From: Corynebacterium sp. ACRQK
Lineage (GTDB): Bacteria; Actinomycetota; Actinomycetes; Mycobacteriales; Mycobacteriaceae
Length of the DNA stretch: 64,000 nt
Direction: 5' to 3'
Assembly (NCBI RefSeq): GCF_022345965.1
Contig: NZ_JAKRMU010000005.1
Location: 62,001-126,000 of the forward strand
The translations under genes were made by a program, and so were the position numbers. The notes beneath the pieces are model-generated. The model was not told the origin of the DNA and ran no database searches. It was given only the letters and a program-made list of their open reading frames with translations. Of this stretch, positions 1 to 8,774 are shown piece after piece. The first letter of the stretch is position 1. Each line of letters begins with the position of its first letter.

Positions 1-999
1 GTCCAGAACCTTAAAGTCCCATAGGCCAGCGATGGCGAAGGCCGTGCCGATAGAGCTGGCGATCATCAGGGCGATCACGCCCAGGATCACGGGCAGGGCC
101 TTCACGAACTGCCGCAGTGCGCCCTTCGTCAGGGTGCCGCCGGCCTGCACGCCGACCAGTGCGTAGGCCAGCTTTTCCAGCAGCCCGTTCGGCGCGATGA
201 ACTCGTGCGGCACGCCGAACACCATCACGCCGATCATGGCGAACGCGATGCTCAGCAGCAGGTACGGCGAGCTGATGCTGAACCACCGCGCCGTCAGCCG
301 CGTGAACGCCCACACGGCCAGCCCCACGACCACCGCGCCTACTATGCCCTGCCAGTTCGTCTGCAGGCCGTCGAGAAGGCTTTCTTTTCCTGTTGACGCC
401 CCTTCGGCCGCATCTGCCTCGTCGCCCTCGACGCGGCCGAGTAGCGTGACCAGCCCGGGGAGTGTCAAGACGATGATGGATACGCGCAGGTACTGGGTGA
501 GGGTGACAAAGCGCGTATCTGCGTTGAGCTCCCGGGAGAGCATCACCATCGCGCTGGCGCCGCCCGCGAGGGTGGCCAGCACCGACGTGGCCGGGCCAAC
601 CCGGTGGATGCGCACCAGCAGCCAGGAGGCCAGTAGGCACACAGCCAGCGTGACGATCAGCGACATGGCCGTCGGGCCGGCATAGGAGACGATGGTGCCG
701 AGGTCGATGGTGGTAAGGGGCGAGGAACACAAAAGGGCGATGATCACCTGGGAGGGGATCATCGCCTTTTTAGGCGGGCTGACCTGGCGGTCGCTGAAGA
801 TGGCGTAGACGCCGAAGACGATCAGGAAGGAAAAGATCCAGGCGGCGGGTACGCCCACCGCTTCGCAGGCGAAACCTGCGGCGATCGACAGGACGGTCAG
901 CAGGGCCAGAATGGCCAGCTTCGCGGGGCTGGGTAGTGTGAACCCGCCCGGCCTGGCGCTGCGTACAGTTTCGCCAGGCAGTGAGTCTGAGTCGGGCAA
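1..999 (-). CDS. AbrB-family membrane protein, C-terminus beyond window
   Basis: This is a continuous minus-strand frame of hydrophobic segments that leaves the window at its 3' end. Recognisable stretches are GGASAMVMLSRELNADTRF, then QYLRVSIIVLTLPGL, and in the second half a similar unit ending YALVGVQAGGTLTKG. Two similar halves of this kind are typical of the AbrB / 'putative ammonia monooxygenase' membrane family (TIGR03082, usually 350-380 aa). The function of that family is poorly defined. No ATG lies near the 5' end. The first plausible start is TTG at 999, just after the stop of the upstream small gene, so the two may be co-transcribed. At least 333 codons are present. The start codon is uncertain; the frame and family are fairly secure. 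Confidence 0.7.
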   Translation of the reverse strand, partial: MPDSDSLPGETVRSARPGGFTLPSPAKLAILALLTVLSIAAGFACEAVGVPAAWIFSFLIVFGVYAIFSDRQVSPPKKAMIPSQVIIALLCSSPLTTIDLGTIVSYAGPTAMSLIVTLAVCLLASWLLVRIHRVGPATSVLATLAGGASAMVMLSRELNADTRFVTLTQYLRVSIIVLTLPGLVTLLGRVEGDEADAAEGASTGKESLLDGLQTNWQGIVGAVVVGLAVWAFTRLTARWFSISSPYLLLSIAFAMIGVMVFGVPHEFIAPNGLLEKLAYALVGVQAGGTLTKGALRQFVKALPVILGVIALMIASSIGTAFAIAGLWDFKVLD

Positions 1000-1009
1000 C
1001 GCTACCCGC

Positions 1010-1288
1010 TTAGCGGGTAGCTGCCAGCAGGCGCTGGATTTCCTTGATCTGCTTCTTTTCCTTGCGCTTGGAGCCAACGGCCAGGGCGGTCAGCAGGACA
1101 ACACCGGCGACTACACCGCCAATGATCATCTGTACCTTCGGCTCCTTGAGGGTGTTCACGGCCTGGCCGCGAGCGTCATCCGCCAGGTTCTTCGGATCCG
1201 CACGGACGGACAGCTCCTCCAGCGTCCGTCCCAGCTGGTTGCGGGTGCGTTCAATGTCGCGCTGGATGGCATCGATGCTACGGGCCAC
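1010..1288 (-). CDS. DUF3618 small membrane protein
   Basis: The product is 92 aa. An N-terminal helical, charged region (ARSIDAIQRDIERTRNQLG, then LEELSVRADPKNLAD) matches the actinobacterial DUF3618 family. It is followed by one membrane segment (IIGGVVAGVVLLTALAV) and a basic tail. I chose the GTG at 1288 because GGAGAAA lies just upstream and because the family begins with this helix; a longer ATG form back to 1471 would run into the divergent bcp gene. The protein is a single-pass membrane protein with no known activity. It is divergent from bcp and immediately upstream of the AbrB-like gene on the same strand. Confidence 0.8.
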   Translation of the reverse strand: MARSIDAIQRDIERTRNQLGRTLEELSVRADPKNLADDARGQAVNTLKEPKVQMIIGGVVAGVVLLTALAVGSKRKEKKQIKEIQRLLAATR

Positions 1289-1376
1289 GGAAGTTTCTCC
1301 CTTATTCGAACGTTTAAGTGCTACCTGAACATTGTAAATGATCGCACCCGTCGGCGCTTTCGCTAGGGTGGAATGC

Positions 1377-1868
1377 ATGACTGATAACAACAACACCACC
1401 GCAAACCAGCCCACCCGACTTGAGGTCGGCGACAAGGCCCCGGAGTTCACCCTGCCTAGTGATTCCGGCAAGAACGTAAGCCTGGCGGACTACGCGGGCC
1501 GCAAGGTCATCGTGTACTTCTACCCCAAGGCGGATACTCCCGGCTGCACCACTGAGGCCTGCGATTTCCGCGATTCCCTCACCGAGCTCAACGGCCAGGG
1601 CGTGGACGTGGTTGGTATTTCTCCCGACAAGGTAGAGGCTCTGGAGAAGTTCCGCGATAAGTACGAGCTGACCTTCCCCCTTCTTTCGGACGCCGACAAG
1701 TCCGTCATGGAAAGCTACGGCGCATTCGGAGAGAAGAAGAACTACGGGAAGATCGTCCAGGGCGTGATCCGCTCCACGTTCGTTATTGACGAGGAAGGCA
1801 AGATCGCCGTGGCGAAATACAACGTGAAGGCCACCGGGCACGTCGCGCGCATCGCCAAGGAGCTGTAG
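1377..1868 (+). CDS. bcp: thiol peroxidase, Bcp/PrxQ-type peroxiredoxin
   Basis: This is a cytosolic peroxiredoxin of 163 aa that reduces hydrogen and organic peroxides with thioredoxin-like donors. The N-terminal motif GDKAPEFTLP is followed by the active site ADTPGCTTEACDFRD, with the peroxidatic Cys at about residue 57 and the resolving Cys five residues later, the PrxQ/Bcp signature. I chose ATG 1377 because AGGGTGGA lies a few bases upstream and the family starts here; an upstream in-frame ATG at 1338 would add a non-conserved tail. A hairpin terminator follows the stop. The gene is divergent from the DUF3618 gene. Confidence 0.93.
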   Translation: MTDNNNTTANQPTRLEVGDKAPEFTLPSDSGKNVSLADYAGRKVIVYFYPKADTPGCTTEACDFRDSLTELNGQGVDVVGISPDKVEALEKFRDKYELTFPLLSDADKSVMESYGAFGEKKNYGKIVQGVIRSTFVIDEEGKIAVAKYNVKATGHVARIAKEL

Positions 1869-1905
1869 CGCCCGTGCCTGCGCATACCCGCGCTGCGCAG
1901 CACAC

Positions 1906-1950
1906 AGCCCCGCAACACAGGCGGGCAGTGCTGCGGGGCTGAAAAATTTT
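1906..1950 (+). terminator. hairpin terminator after bcp
   Basis: A perfect 9-bp stem AGCCCCGCA / TGCGGGGCT (1906-1914 with 1932-1940) is followed by GAAAAATTTT. It sits between the bcp stop and the 3' end of the convergent tRNA gene, so it could serve both directions. Confidence 0.65.
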
Positions 1951-1951
1951 G

Positions 1952-2033
<82 letters not shown>

Positions 2034-2134
2034 AAAAAGAACGCGGACAACCGCGTTTCCCCTTTCATGCTAGCAAGCAACCCAGCGTCAAAAGAAATTA
2101 GGCGTAAAAGGCAGTAGAGGTAGAATGTTGCAGT

Positions 2135-2578
2135 GTGAACGAACACTCAGACAATGACGGTAAGGCACCTGCCCACCCGTTTCCGCTGCGCGTTCGCATC
2201 ATCCAAATCATCTTCCTAATCCTGGCGGTCATTGCCACCCTCCTGCTGGCGTGGTGGCAGTGGGATCGTTGGCAGTCCAACGGCGGTAGCTTCCAAAACC
2301 TGGGTTATGCCATCCAGTGGCCGATCTTCGGCATCTTCTTCGTCGTGGCGTACCGCAAGTACATCCAGTACGAAAAGGAGCGCCTGCTGGGAGACGAAGC
2401 CCCAGCAGCCCCTACCCTGCCGACCGATGAGATCACCGAGGTGCCGGAAGACTTCCTGCAGGCCGAAGATCGTGCCGAAGAAACTGAGGATATTTGGGTA
2501 GATGATAGGCGCGAGCGGGCGCGCATGAGGGCGTCCAAAAATAACGAGCGCAAGAACAACGACCAGAAAGGGCACTAA
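2135..2578 (+). CDS. two-TM actinobacterial membrane protein
   Basis: The product is 147 aa. It has a short polar N-terminus, a first membrane segment near residues 22-42 (IIQIIFLILAVIATLLLAWW), a second near 60-75 (IQWPIFGIFFVVAY) and a long acidic-then-basic cytoplasmic tail (KNNERKNNDQKGH at the end). The start is GTG with only weak purine-rich sequence upstream. It lies 3 bp before the DUF3817 gene on the same strand, so the two probably form an operon. I do not recognise a defined function. Confidence 0.75.
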   Translation: MNEHSDNDGKAPAHPFPLRVRIIQIIFLILAVIATLLLAWWQWDRWQSNGGSFQNLGYAIQWPIFGIFFVVAYRKYIQYEKERLLGDEAPAAPTLPTDEITEVPEDFLQAEDRAEETEDIWVDDRRERARMRASKNNERKNNDQKGH

Positions 2579-2581
2579 GCA

Positions 2582-2947
2582 ATGACCAACGAGCAGACCC
2601 CTGCTATCCACCCGGAGCGCCGGGCGCGCGTGGCAAAGTCGCTGAGGTTTTACTCCGTGGCGGCAGTGGTTACGGGTATTTGGCTGCTGATTCTGATGGT
2701 GGAGATGATTGTTAAATATCTGATCCTCGGAAGCGAGAATGCGCCGGAGTGGTTTAGCTACATCGGCCCGGCGCACGGCTTGGTGTTTATGGTGTACGTG
2801 ATTTCCTGCCTGGATCTGGGCACGAAGGCGCGCTGGGAGCCAGCAAAGTGGGTTACCACGATGCTGGCGGGTGTGGTGCCTTTCTTGAGCTTCGTGGTGG
2901 AGAAGAAGCGCCGCGACGAGGTTAAGGCCGCCTTCCAGCTGGACTAG
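2582..2947 (+). CDS. DUF3817 integral membrane protein
   Basis: The product is 121 aa with three hydrophobic segments: VAAVVTGIWLLILMVEMIV, then GPAHGLVFMVYVISCLDL, then VTTMLAGVVPFLSFVVEK. The histidine-containing GPAHG motif and the C-terminal EKK are typical of DUF3817, the family of M. tuberculosis Rv1342c. In mycobacteria this gene also neighbours rdgB and rph, so the local order agrees. The molecular role is unknown. The start ATG at 2582 follows the previous stop by 3 bp and is probably translationally coupled. Confidence 0.85.
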   Translation: MTNEQTPAIHPERRARVAKSLRFYSVAAVVTGIWLLILMVEMIVKYLILGSENAPEWFSYIGPAHGLVFMVYVISCLDLGTKARWEPAKWVTTMLAGVVPFLSFVVEKKRRDEVKAAFQLD

Positions 2948-2950
2948 CGG

Positions 2951-4345
2951 CTACTCGACCAGCGAGGTTTCGACGGCGACAGCGTCGATCTCCTCGTCGG
3001 TCGGCACGGGCGCACCCATCGCGTGCGGTTCGGCTTCCGGCTTCTCCCAAGTGGACTGTAAGCAGGCCAGAATCGCAACGGCGGCCGCGCGCGTGGAAAC
3101 CTGCAGGGTGGAAAGATCCGGTAGGAAGCCTGGGTTGTGGTTGGTGGGGATGTCAATATCCAGCCGCCCGGCGGACTCGGCGCGCTGCCACTGGCGGCGC
3201 GGGGTAATACCGATGGTCCAAAGCATGTAGGGGCAGCCGAAGGACTTCGGGATCACGGAGAAGTCCTCGGAGGCTGTCCAGGGTTCCATCTCCAGGGAAT
3301 CCTCGCCGAAGGTGCTGTCGAAATGGGGGCGGACAACGTCGTAGACCTCGGGGGTGTTGTCGGTAGCGCCCAGCAAACCAACGAATTTGAAGTCCGGCTC
3401 GCGGTCGGCACCAGCGGCCAGCGCCTCAGCGCGTACCACCCGCTTGATGGCATCCACGCACTTCTGGCGCAGCTCTTCGTCGTAGAAGCGGCAGGATAGG
3501 GAGATCTTCGCGGAGTCCGGGATCACGTTGTTCGCCTTACCTGCTTCCACCGAGGCGACGGTAATCACCGCGAATTTATTCGGCGGCACTTCGCGAGAAA
3601 CGATCGTCTGCAGCTTCATCACCGTCGAAGCCGCCAGCACCACCGGGTCAACGGAACGGTGCGGCATGGAGGCGTGCGCGCCGCGGCCGTGGAGGGTGAT
3701 CTCGATGGTAGTGGAGGACGTCATCACCGGGCCGGGCGCGGAGTACACCTGGCCCGCTGGGCCGGCGACGATGTGTTGCGCCAGGCAGACGTCGGGCCGG
3801 GGTATGATGCCGCCTAAACCGTCGGAGACCATCTTGTGCGCGCCGATGGACGCCTCTTCGGCCGGCTGGAATAGTGCCACGACCGTACCGGACCAGCGGG
3901 CACGCTCTTCATCGACGATGCGCATGGCGCCTAGCAGACTTGTGGTGTGCTGGTCGTGGCCACAGGCATGCATGGTTGCCACGCGCTCGCCGGAAGCGTT
4001 GAGCTGTGAGTACGTGGAGGCGTAGTCCACGCCGGTTTTCTCCGCGACGGGCAGGCCATCGAAGTCAGCGCGCATCAACACTGTCGGGCCGTCGCCGTTT
4101 TCCAGCACGGCGGTGATGCCGTAGCCGCCGATGTTCGTGGTGATCTCCCAGTCCGGGAAGTTTTCCAGCTCCTTGGCGATTCGCTGCGCGGTAACTTCCT
4201 CTGCTCCCGAGAGTTCGGGGTGCTGGTGGAAGAACTTGTACACGTCCTCCAGCCAGCTGAGGTCGGCCTGCGACCCGGCCACGATGCCGCTGGGGCTTGT
4301 GGGGCTATAGGTGGCCTGGTCGCTGTCTGTGCCGGGGGCGGTCAC
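2951..4345 (-). CDS. M20 family amidohydrolase
   Basis: This is a zinc-dependent amidohydrolase/peptidase of 464 aa, of the hippurate hydrolase / N-acyl-amino-acid deacylase type. Metal-binding motifs are visible: MHACGHDQHTT near the first third, EEASIGAHKM (the general-base region) and WTASEDFS near the C-terminus. The dimerisation-domain stretch HGRGAHASMPHRSVDP contains the conserved His. GTG 4345 is preferred because AAAGGA lies about 8 bases upstream; the ATG form at 4426 adds a non-conserved basic tail. It is convergent with the DUF3817 gene. The exact substrate cannot be read from the sequence. Confidence 0.88.
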   Translation of the reverse strand: MTAPGTDSDQATYSPTSPSGIVAGSQADLSWLEDVYKFFHQHPELSGAEEVTAQRIAKELENFPDWEITTNIGGYGITAVLENGDGPTVLMRADFDGLPVAEKTGVDYASTYSQLNASGERVATMHACGHDQHTTSLLGAMRIVDEERARWSGTVVALFQPAEEASIGAHKMVSDGLGGIIPRPDVCLAQHIVAGPAGQVYSAPGPVMTSSTTIEITLHGRGAHASMPHRSVDPVVLAASTVMKLQTIVSREVPPNKFAVITVASVEAGKANNVIPDSAKISLSCRFYDEELRQKCVDAIKRVVRAEALAAGADREPDFKFVGLLGATDNTPEVYDVVRPHFDSTFGEDSLEMEPWTASEDFSVIPKSFGCPYMLWTIGITPRRQWQRAESAGRLDIDIPTNHNPGFLPDLSTLQVSTRAAAVAILACLQSTWEKPEAEPHAMGAPVPTDEEIDAVAVETSLVE

Positions 4346-4498
4346 GCGAGGAATCCTTTCGCTGGTTTGTTGTTTCTTTCGGTTACATGTTCGGGCTTGC
4401 CTTGCCCCATCATACGTGGGTCGCACACGCCCGGCGTCTAGCCTTGCGGTGCGCTGGGTGCCCAGCTTGGCGGCGTGGTGGGCACCAGCCTTGCCGCT

Positions 4499-5152
4499 TT
4501 AATCCGCCAGCTGCGCCAGAATCTCCACCAGCTGGCGAAGGGCTTTGCCGCGGTGGGAGACGGCATCCTTCTGCTCCGCCGTCAGCTCACCTGCGGACTT
4601 ACCGGCCAGTTGTTCTTCCTGGCCTTCTGGCAGCTCGTCGGGGGCGAACAGCGGGTCATAGCCGAAGCCGCCCTCGCCCTGCTCGGCGCGCAGCACTCGG
4701 CCGTACCAACGCCCTTCCACAGCGTACTCGGTCTCCATGCCGCGCTCTGCCGCAACGTCGGCGGGCAGCTGCAGCACGCAGGAGGATACGAAGTGCGCCC
4801 CACGCCGCTCGTCCGGCACGTCCCCCATCTGCGCCAGCAACAGGTCGTTGTTGGCCTTGTCGTCGCCGTGGCCGCCGGACCACCGGGCGCTCAGCACGCC
4901 CGGCATACCGCTCAGTGCATCGACGGCAAGCCCGGAATCATCGGCAATCGTCGGCAGGCCGGTGTGGCGCACGCCGTCGTTGGTCTTAATCCGCGCGTTG
5001 TCTACGAACGTCGCGCCGGTTTCCGGGGTTTCCGGGTATTCCGGCACGTCCCCCAGTCCCACGAGTTCGATGCCGGTCACGTTCGCCGCTTCCAGCATGC
5101 GGTTCAGCTCCACCAGCTTCTTCTTATTCCTTGAGGCCACCAGTACCCGCAC
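4499..5152 (-). CDS. rdgB: XTP/dITP (non-canonical purine NTP) pyrophosphatase
   Basis: This is the house-cleaning enzyme that hydrolyses dITP, XTP and ITP to monophosphates (RdgB/HAM1 family). Visible motifs are VASRNKKKLVEL at the N-terminus, TFVDNARIKT, the catalytic DDSGLAVDALSG, and FGYDPLF followed by SHRGKALRQL. At 217 aa it has normal family length. The start is GTG. It lies 82 bp downstream of rph on the same strand, the order also seen in mycobacteria (Rv1340-Rv1341), so it is probably in the murI-MBL-rph-rdgB transcription unit. Confidence 0.93.
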   Translation of the reverse strand: MRVLVASRNKKKLVELNRMLEAANVTGIELVGLGDVPEYPETPETGATFVDNARIKTNDGVRHTGLPTIADDSGLAVDALSGMPGVLSARWSGGHGDDKANNDLLLAQMGDVPDERRGAHFVSSCVLQLPADVAAERGMETEYAVEGRWYGRVLRAEQGEGGFGYDPLFAPDELPEGQEEQLAGKSAGELTAEQKDAVSHRGKALRQLVEILAQLAD

Positions 5153-5234
5153 GGTACCACTCTCCTACTCGACTCGCGTTTGTTTCTTGCGCTTGTTTTG
5201 CCACGGTCGCTTCTGTTGCGTCCGCTGTCGGGCT

Positions 5235-6005
5235 CTAGAGTTCCTGCGCCAGCGCTGCCCGCTGCGCCTCAATAAGCTCGCGCAGACCACCCTCGGCTAG
5301 ATTCAGCAGCGTATTCAGCTCCTCGCGCGTGAACTCCGCATTCTCGCCGGTGCCTTGGATTTCCACGAAACGCCCCTCGGCCGTCATGGCCACGTTCATG
5401 TCCACGTCCGCCCGCGAGTCTTCTTCATACGGCAGATCGAGGCACGGCACGCCGTCGATGATGCCCACGGATACTGCGGCGACGGGTGCGCGTAACGGTT
5501 GCCCTGGTACGACGCCCCTAGCTTGCAGCACGGCGAGAGCATCAGCCAGAGCCACGTAGGCGCCGGTGATGGCTGCTGTGCGGGTGCCACCGTCGGCCTG
5601 CAGAACGTCGCAGTCGATGTTGACGGTGTTCTCCCCCAGTTCCTTCAGGTCCACGGCGGCGCGCAGTGCGCGGCCGACGAGGCGGGAGATCTCCTGGGTG
5701 CGCCCCTTGACCTTGCCCTTCATGGATTCGCGCGGCATGCGCTCGTGGGTAGAGGCCGGCAGCATCGCGTACTCGGCGGTCAGCCAACCCTCGCCGGAAT
5801 CCTTCTTGAAGCGCGGCACGCCTTCTTCCACGCTGGCGGTGCACATGACTCGGGTGTTGCCGAATTCCACCAGCACACTGCCTGCGGGATTGCTGGTGAA
5901 TCCGCGGGTGATGCGTACCGGGCGCAGCTCGTTGGTGGCGCGGCCGTCAGCGCGGGTGAAGTTGCTGCTTGCGTCGGTGTTATTTTCTACGTTGGTTTCC
6001 GTCAT
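5235..6005 (-). CDS. rph: ribonuclease PH
   Basis: This phosphorolytic 3'-5' exoribonuclease trims tRNA 3' ends and forms a hexameric ring. Conserved features are [13 protein letters not shown] at the N-terminus, [52 protein letters not shown] and [15 protein letters not shown]. An ATG at 6014 gives MSSM, three residues longer; I use the second ATG (6005) as the more typical start, but the choice is uncertain. It is followed by rdgB and preceded by the MBL gene with a 23-33 bp gap. Confidence 0.94.
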   Translation of the reverse strand: MTETNVENNTDASSNFTRADGRATNELRPVRITRGFTSNPAGSVLVEFGNTRVMCTASVEEGVPRFKKDSGEGWLTAEYAMLPASTHERMPRESMKGKVKGRTQEISRLVGRALRAAVDLKELGENTVNIDCDVLQADGGTRTAAITGAYVALADALAVLQARGVVPGQPLRAPVAAVSVGIIDGVPCLDLPYEEDSRADVDMNVAMTAEGRFVEIQGTGENAEFTREELNTLLNLAEGGLRELIEAQRAALAQEL

Positions 6006-6037
6006 GGAACTCAAGTTTACTAGCCGCCCCGGACAAG

Positions 6038-6850
6038 CTACTCGCCGACAGATAGGCGCATGCCTGGGCGGGCAACCAGTATCTCGCCGTCATAGTGGCG
6101 GGCCGCGCCGCGGACCGCCGCGTCCGCGTCTCCCCACGGTGGGATGTGGGTGAGCACGAGCTTGCCCACGCCTGCTGCCTGTGCCGCACGGCCTGCGTCT
6201 TCACCGGAGATATGCATGCCGGTGGGCTTGCCTTCTGCATGTTCGCCCCAGGTGGCTTCGCAGAGGAATACGTCTGCTCCCGCTGCGATGTGGGCCAGGT
6301 TATCGGTCCAGGCAGTGTCCCCCGAGTACACCAGGGAGTTACCTGCGTTATCTTCCACGCGCAGTAGGTAGGCCTCTGTGGGGTGTACGGCGGTGGCGGC
6401 GTACAGGGTGAATGGGCCGATGGGGTGGGCCGGGTACGTGGTGGCGTCGAAAAGCCCCTCGCCTACCTTGTAGACGTTGATGTCGAAGGTGTCGGTGAAG
6501 TCGTCGGGGCGTTCGGGTGCGTCGGCGCCGGCTGCGGAGAGGTGGCGGTGGGCGATGGTGGGGCCGAGTAGTTGGTGGCATTGGGTGGAGGAGGCTGTGG
6601 GGTGAAATCGGCGCCAGACAAGGAGTGAGGGGAAGTCTAGGCAGTGGTCGGCGTGCATGTGGCTGAAGGCGACGTGGCAGGCGGAGGGGTCGATGTCTTC
6701 GGCGCACTGCATGGCGCTGAGCACGCCGGGGCCACAGTCGAGGAGGAGGTGGTCGGTGGTGGCCGTGGTTGTGTCGCGGACGATGTATCCCGATGCTGCG
6801 CTATCGGGTCCTTCGACGCTTCCGGAGCATCCCAGCACTACCAGTTCCAT
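6038..6850 (-). CDS. MBL-fold hydrolase, Rv1339-like (cyclic nucleotide phosphodiesterase-related)
   Basis: This is a metallo-beta-lactamase-fold protein of 270 aa. Zinc ligands are visible in [11 protein letters not shown] (HxHxDH), LVYSGDTAW and LTHIPPWGD. Length and context (murI upstream, rph downstream) match M. tuberculosis Rv1339, which has been described as an atypical cAMP phosphodiesterase. Activity on cAMP here is inference from that family. The protein is cytosolic. A strong 14-bp stem-loop lies just upstream of its start and separates it from the adhesin remnant. Confidence 0.88.
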   Translation of the reverse strand: MELVVLGCSGSVEGPDSAASGYIVRDTTTATTDHLLLDCGPGVLSAMQCAEDIDPSACHVAFSHMHADHCLDFPSLLVWRRFHPTASSTQCHQLLGPTIAHRHLSAAGADAPERPDDFTDTFDINVYKVGEGLFDATTYPAHPIGPFTLYAATAVHPTEAYLLRVEDNAGNSLVYSGDTAWTDNLAHIAAGADVFLCEATWGEHAEGKPTGMHISGEDAGRAAQAAGVGKLVLTHIPPWGDADAAVRGAARHYDGEILVARPGMRLSVGE

Positions 6851-6888
6851 AGGTTGTCATTCTGCCACGAAGCGGTGGCAAATGTGTG

Positions 6889-6924
6889 AAAGGGCGACCA
6901 CCGTTGTGTTGGTGGTCGCCCTTT
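6889..6924 (-). terminator. bidirectional stem-loop terminator
   Basis: A perfect inverted repeat, AAAGGGCGACCACC / GGTGGTCGCCCTTT, has an 8-nt loop and is flanked by T-rich DNA on the + side (CTTTCTTTCG). It lies between the 3' end of the surface-protein remnant and the MBL gene start, so on the minus strand it would end the remnant's transcript. Confidence 0.75.
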
Positions 6925-6987
6925 CTTTCGCGGGACTTGCCAGGATTGGCTGTTCCGCTAGGCGCTAGCGCTGAACGCTAGTGGCGG

Positions 6988-7773
6988 TTAGGCCTCGCCT
7001 TCTTCGTGGCGGCGGCGCAGCAGCGGGATGGCGCCGATGATCAGCGCCAGGCCGACTGCGAATATGCCAATCACGTTCGCGCCTGTGGAGGCCAGGGTGC
7101 TCATCCGCGGGCTATCAACCTGCTTCTGAGAGCCGGTGCTGCCGCTGGTTGCGGAGCAGCCGGTGGATACACTGCCCTTGGAGCCCGGCTGGCTCGGGGT
7201 ACCCGGCTGCTCCGGATTGTCTGGAGTCTCGCAGTTACACTTGGTGCCCACGCGGATCTTACGATCCTGCTTTTCCTTTGTGACCGTCTCGGAGGTCTCC
7301 GGCTCGCCTACCGGCACGCCGTCAACCAGCTTCCAGGTTCTGGTGATCTCCTTCTGGCCAGTGGAACCTGCCTGATCCTCAACAACCTTGCCCGCCTCGA
7401 GATTCGGGTCGTACTCAATGAGGGTGTCGTACGGAAGCTCTTCGGTGTGCTTATCCGTCAGATCAGTCTCAATGCCCTTGGCTGGGCCAACCTCGATGAT
7501 GTACGGAGAAGACTGGCTGATCTCCTCAGTGGACTCCTCCTTGCTTACCTCACCATTGCTATCAACAGTCACCTTGACGATGTGCTTGATCTCACCAGGT
7601 GTTCCCTCCTGCACAACCTTGGTCTCGCCAGGCACGCCCTTCTGAACGACCTTGATCTCACCCGGCTTCAACTCCGGGTTCGGACGGGTCGCAACGTCGA
7701 ACGGAACCTGAGCAGTCCAGGTGACCTTCTCGGAGGTGCCAGCAGGCAGGTTCGGATCGAACTCGACATCAGT
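6988..7773 (-). pseudogene. C-terminal remnant of a sortase-anchored G5-repeat adhesin
   Basis: The minus-strand frame is open from an in-frame TGA (7774-7776) to a stop at 6988. It encodes a cell-wall-anchored C-terminus. A partial first repeat (FDPNLPAGTSEKVTWTAQV) leads into G5-like repeats with GEIKVVQKGVPGETKVVQEG, and a second unit starts ELPYDTLIEYDPNLEAG. A Pro/Ser/Gly linker follows, then the sorting signal LASTG, a hydrophobic span and the tail RRRHEEGEA. LAxTG is the form used by class E sortases. There is no signal peptide and no start codon with an RBS; the open frame begins in mid-repeat. The frame therefore looks like the 3' piece of a much longer adhesin, lost by deletion or recombination between repeats. 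An internal ATG at 7671 could in principle start a cytosolic fragment, but that is unlikely to work. Confidence 0.75.
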
Positions 7774-7901
7774 TCATTCAGCAAAGAACAGCCCAAAAGT
7801 ACGCAAATAGTTTAACCGTATTCACGGTTCAAGTTCAACCAGAAAAATGGTTCCATAAGCACCAACCCCCTGGTCACCTCCGCATAAGAGAACCCTAAGT
7901 G

Positions 7902-8759
7902 CTAGCGCACCATCTCCGGAATCTGAGACACAGAGCTAATCGCCGGCCCCAGGAACCTCCCAGCCAACTTCGCAAACCTCTGCGGGTCACCCGTCGACTC
8001 GAAAGAAAGATTCACTGTCCGCTCCGAATCTTCATCCGCCAGCAGATCCTGCTCCGCCAGCGTGCGATACACGGTCTTCGCGGTCTCCTCCGCGCTATTG
8101 ATCAGCGTGACATCTTCCCCCATCACCAGCTGCACCACCCCGGTCAGCAACGGATAATGTGTGCAGCCCAGCACCACGGTATCTACCCTCTGGGCTTTCA
8201 GCGGCGCCAGGTAGTTCTCCGCCAGCCCCATCAGCTGCCGCCCGCTGGTCATGCCTCGCTCCACAAAAGGCACGAACTGCGGGCAGGCCTGCGCATACGC
8301 CTCGACTCCCGGGATCGCCGCGAAAAGATCCTGGTAGGACCTACTGCTCACCGTCGCCTGGGTGCCGATCACTCCGATCTTGCCGTTGCGGGTCGCCGCC
8401 GCCGCGCGCCGCACCGCAGGCAGGATCACTTCAACGACCGGAATGGAATACCTCTCCCTTGCGTCTCGAATAAACGCCGATGAGGCAGAGTTGCACGCCA
8501 CCACAATCATCTTGCAGCCACGCTCCGCCAGGGTGTCCGCAATCCTGATCGAAAGCTCGCGCACCTGTGCCAGGGGCTTGTCACCGTAGGGCGAGTTAGC
8601 CGTGTCCCCGATGTACACCAGGTTCTCGTGCGGCAGCTGGTCCACAATGGCGCGCGCCACGGTCAGCCCACCTACCCCCGAATCAAACACTCCGATCGGC
8701 GCATTGTTTGCCTGCACCGCCTGTACGTTAGCCCCAGCAGTCTCAGCAGCCCCAGCCAC
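7902..8759 (-). CDS. murI: glutamate racemase
   Basis: This enzyme interconverts L- and D-glutamate to supply the D-Glu of peptidoglycan. Motifs are [15 protein letters not shown], then [10 protein letters not shown] with the first catalytic Cys, and [14 protein letters not shown] with the second catalytic Cys. I favour GTG 8759, because GAAAGG is correctly spaced 8 bp upstream; GTG 8768 is also in frame but nearly touches that SD. It lies right after the P1 peptidase gene on the same strand, probably as one transcript. Confidence 0.94.
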   Translation of the reverse strand: MAGAAETAGANVQAVQANNAPIGVFDSGVGGLTVARAIVDQLPHENLVYIGDTANSPYGDKPLAQVRELSIRIADTLAERGCKMIVVACNSASSAFIRDARERYSIPVVEVILPAVRRAAAATRNGKIGVIGTQATVSSRSYQDLFAAIPGVEAYAQACPQFVPFVERGMTSGRQLMGLAENYLAPLKAQRVDTVVLGCTHYPLLTGVVQLVMGEDVTLINSAEETAKTVYRTLAEQDLLADEDSERTVNLSFESTGDPQRFAKLAGRFLGPAISSVSQIPEMVR

Positions 8760-8774
8760 GGCACTCACCTTTCA

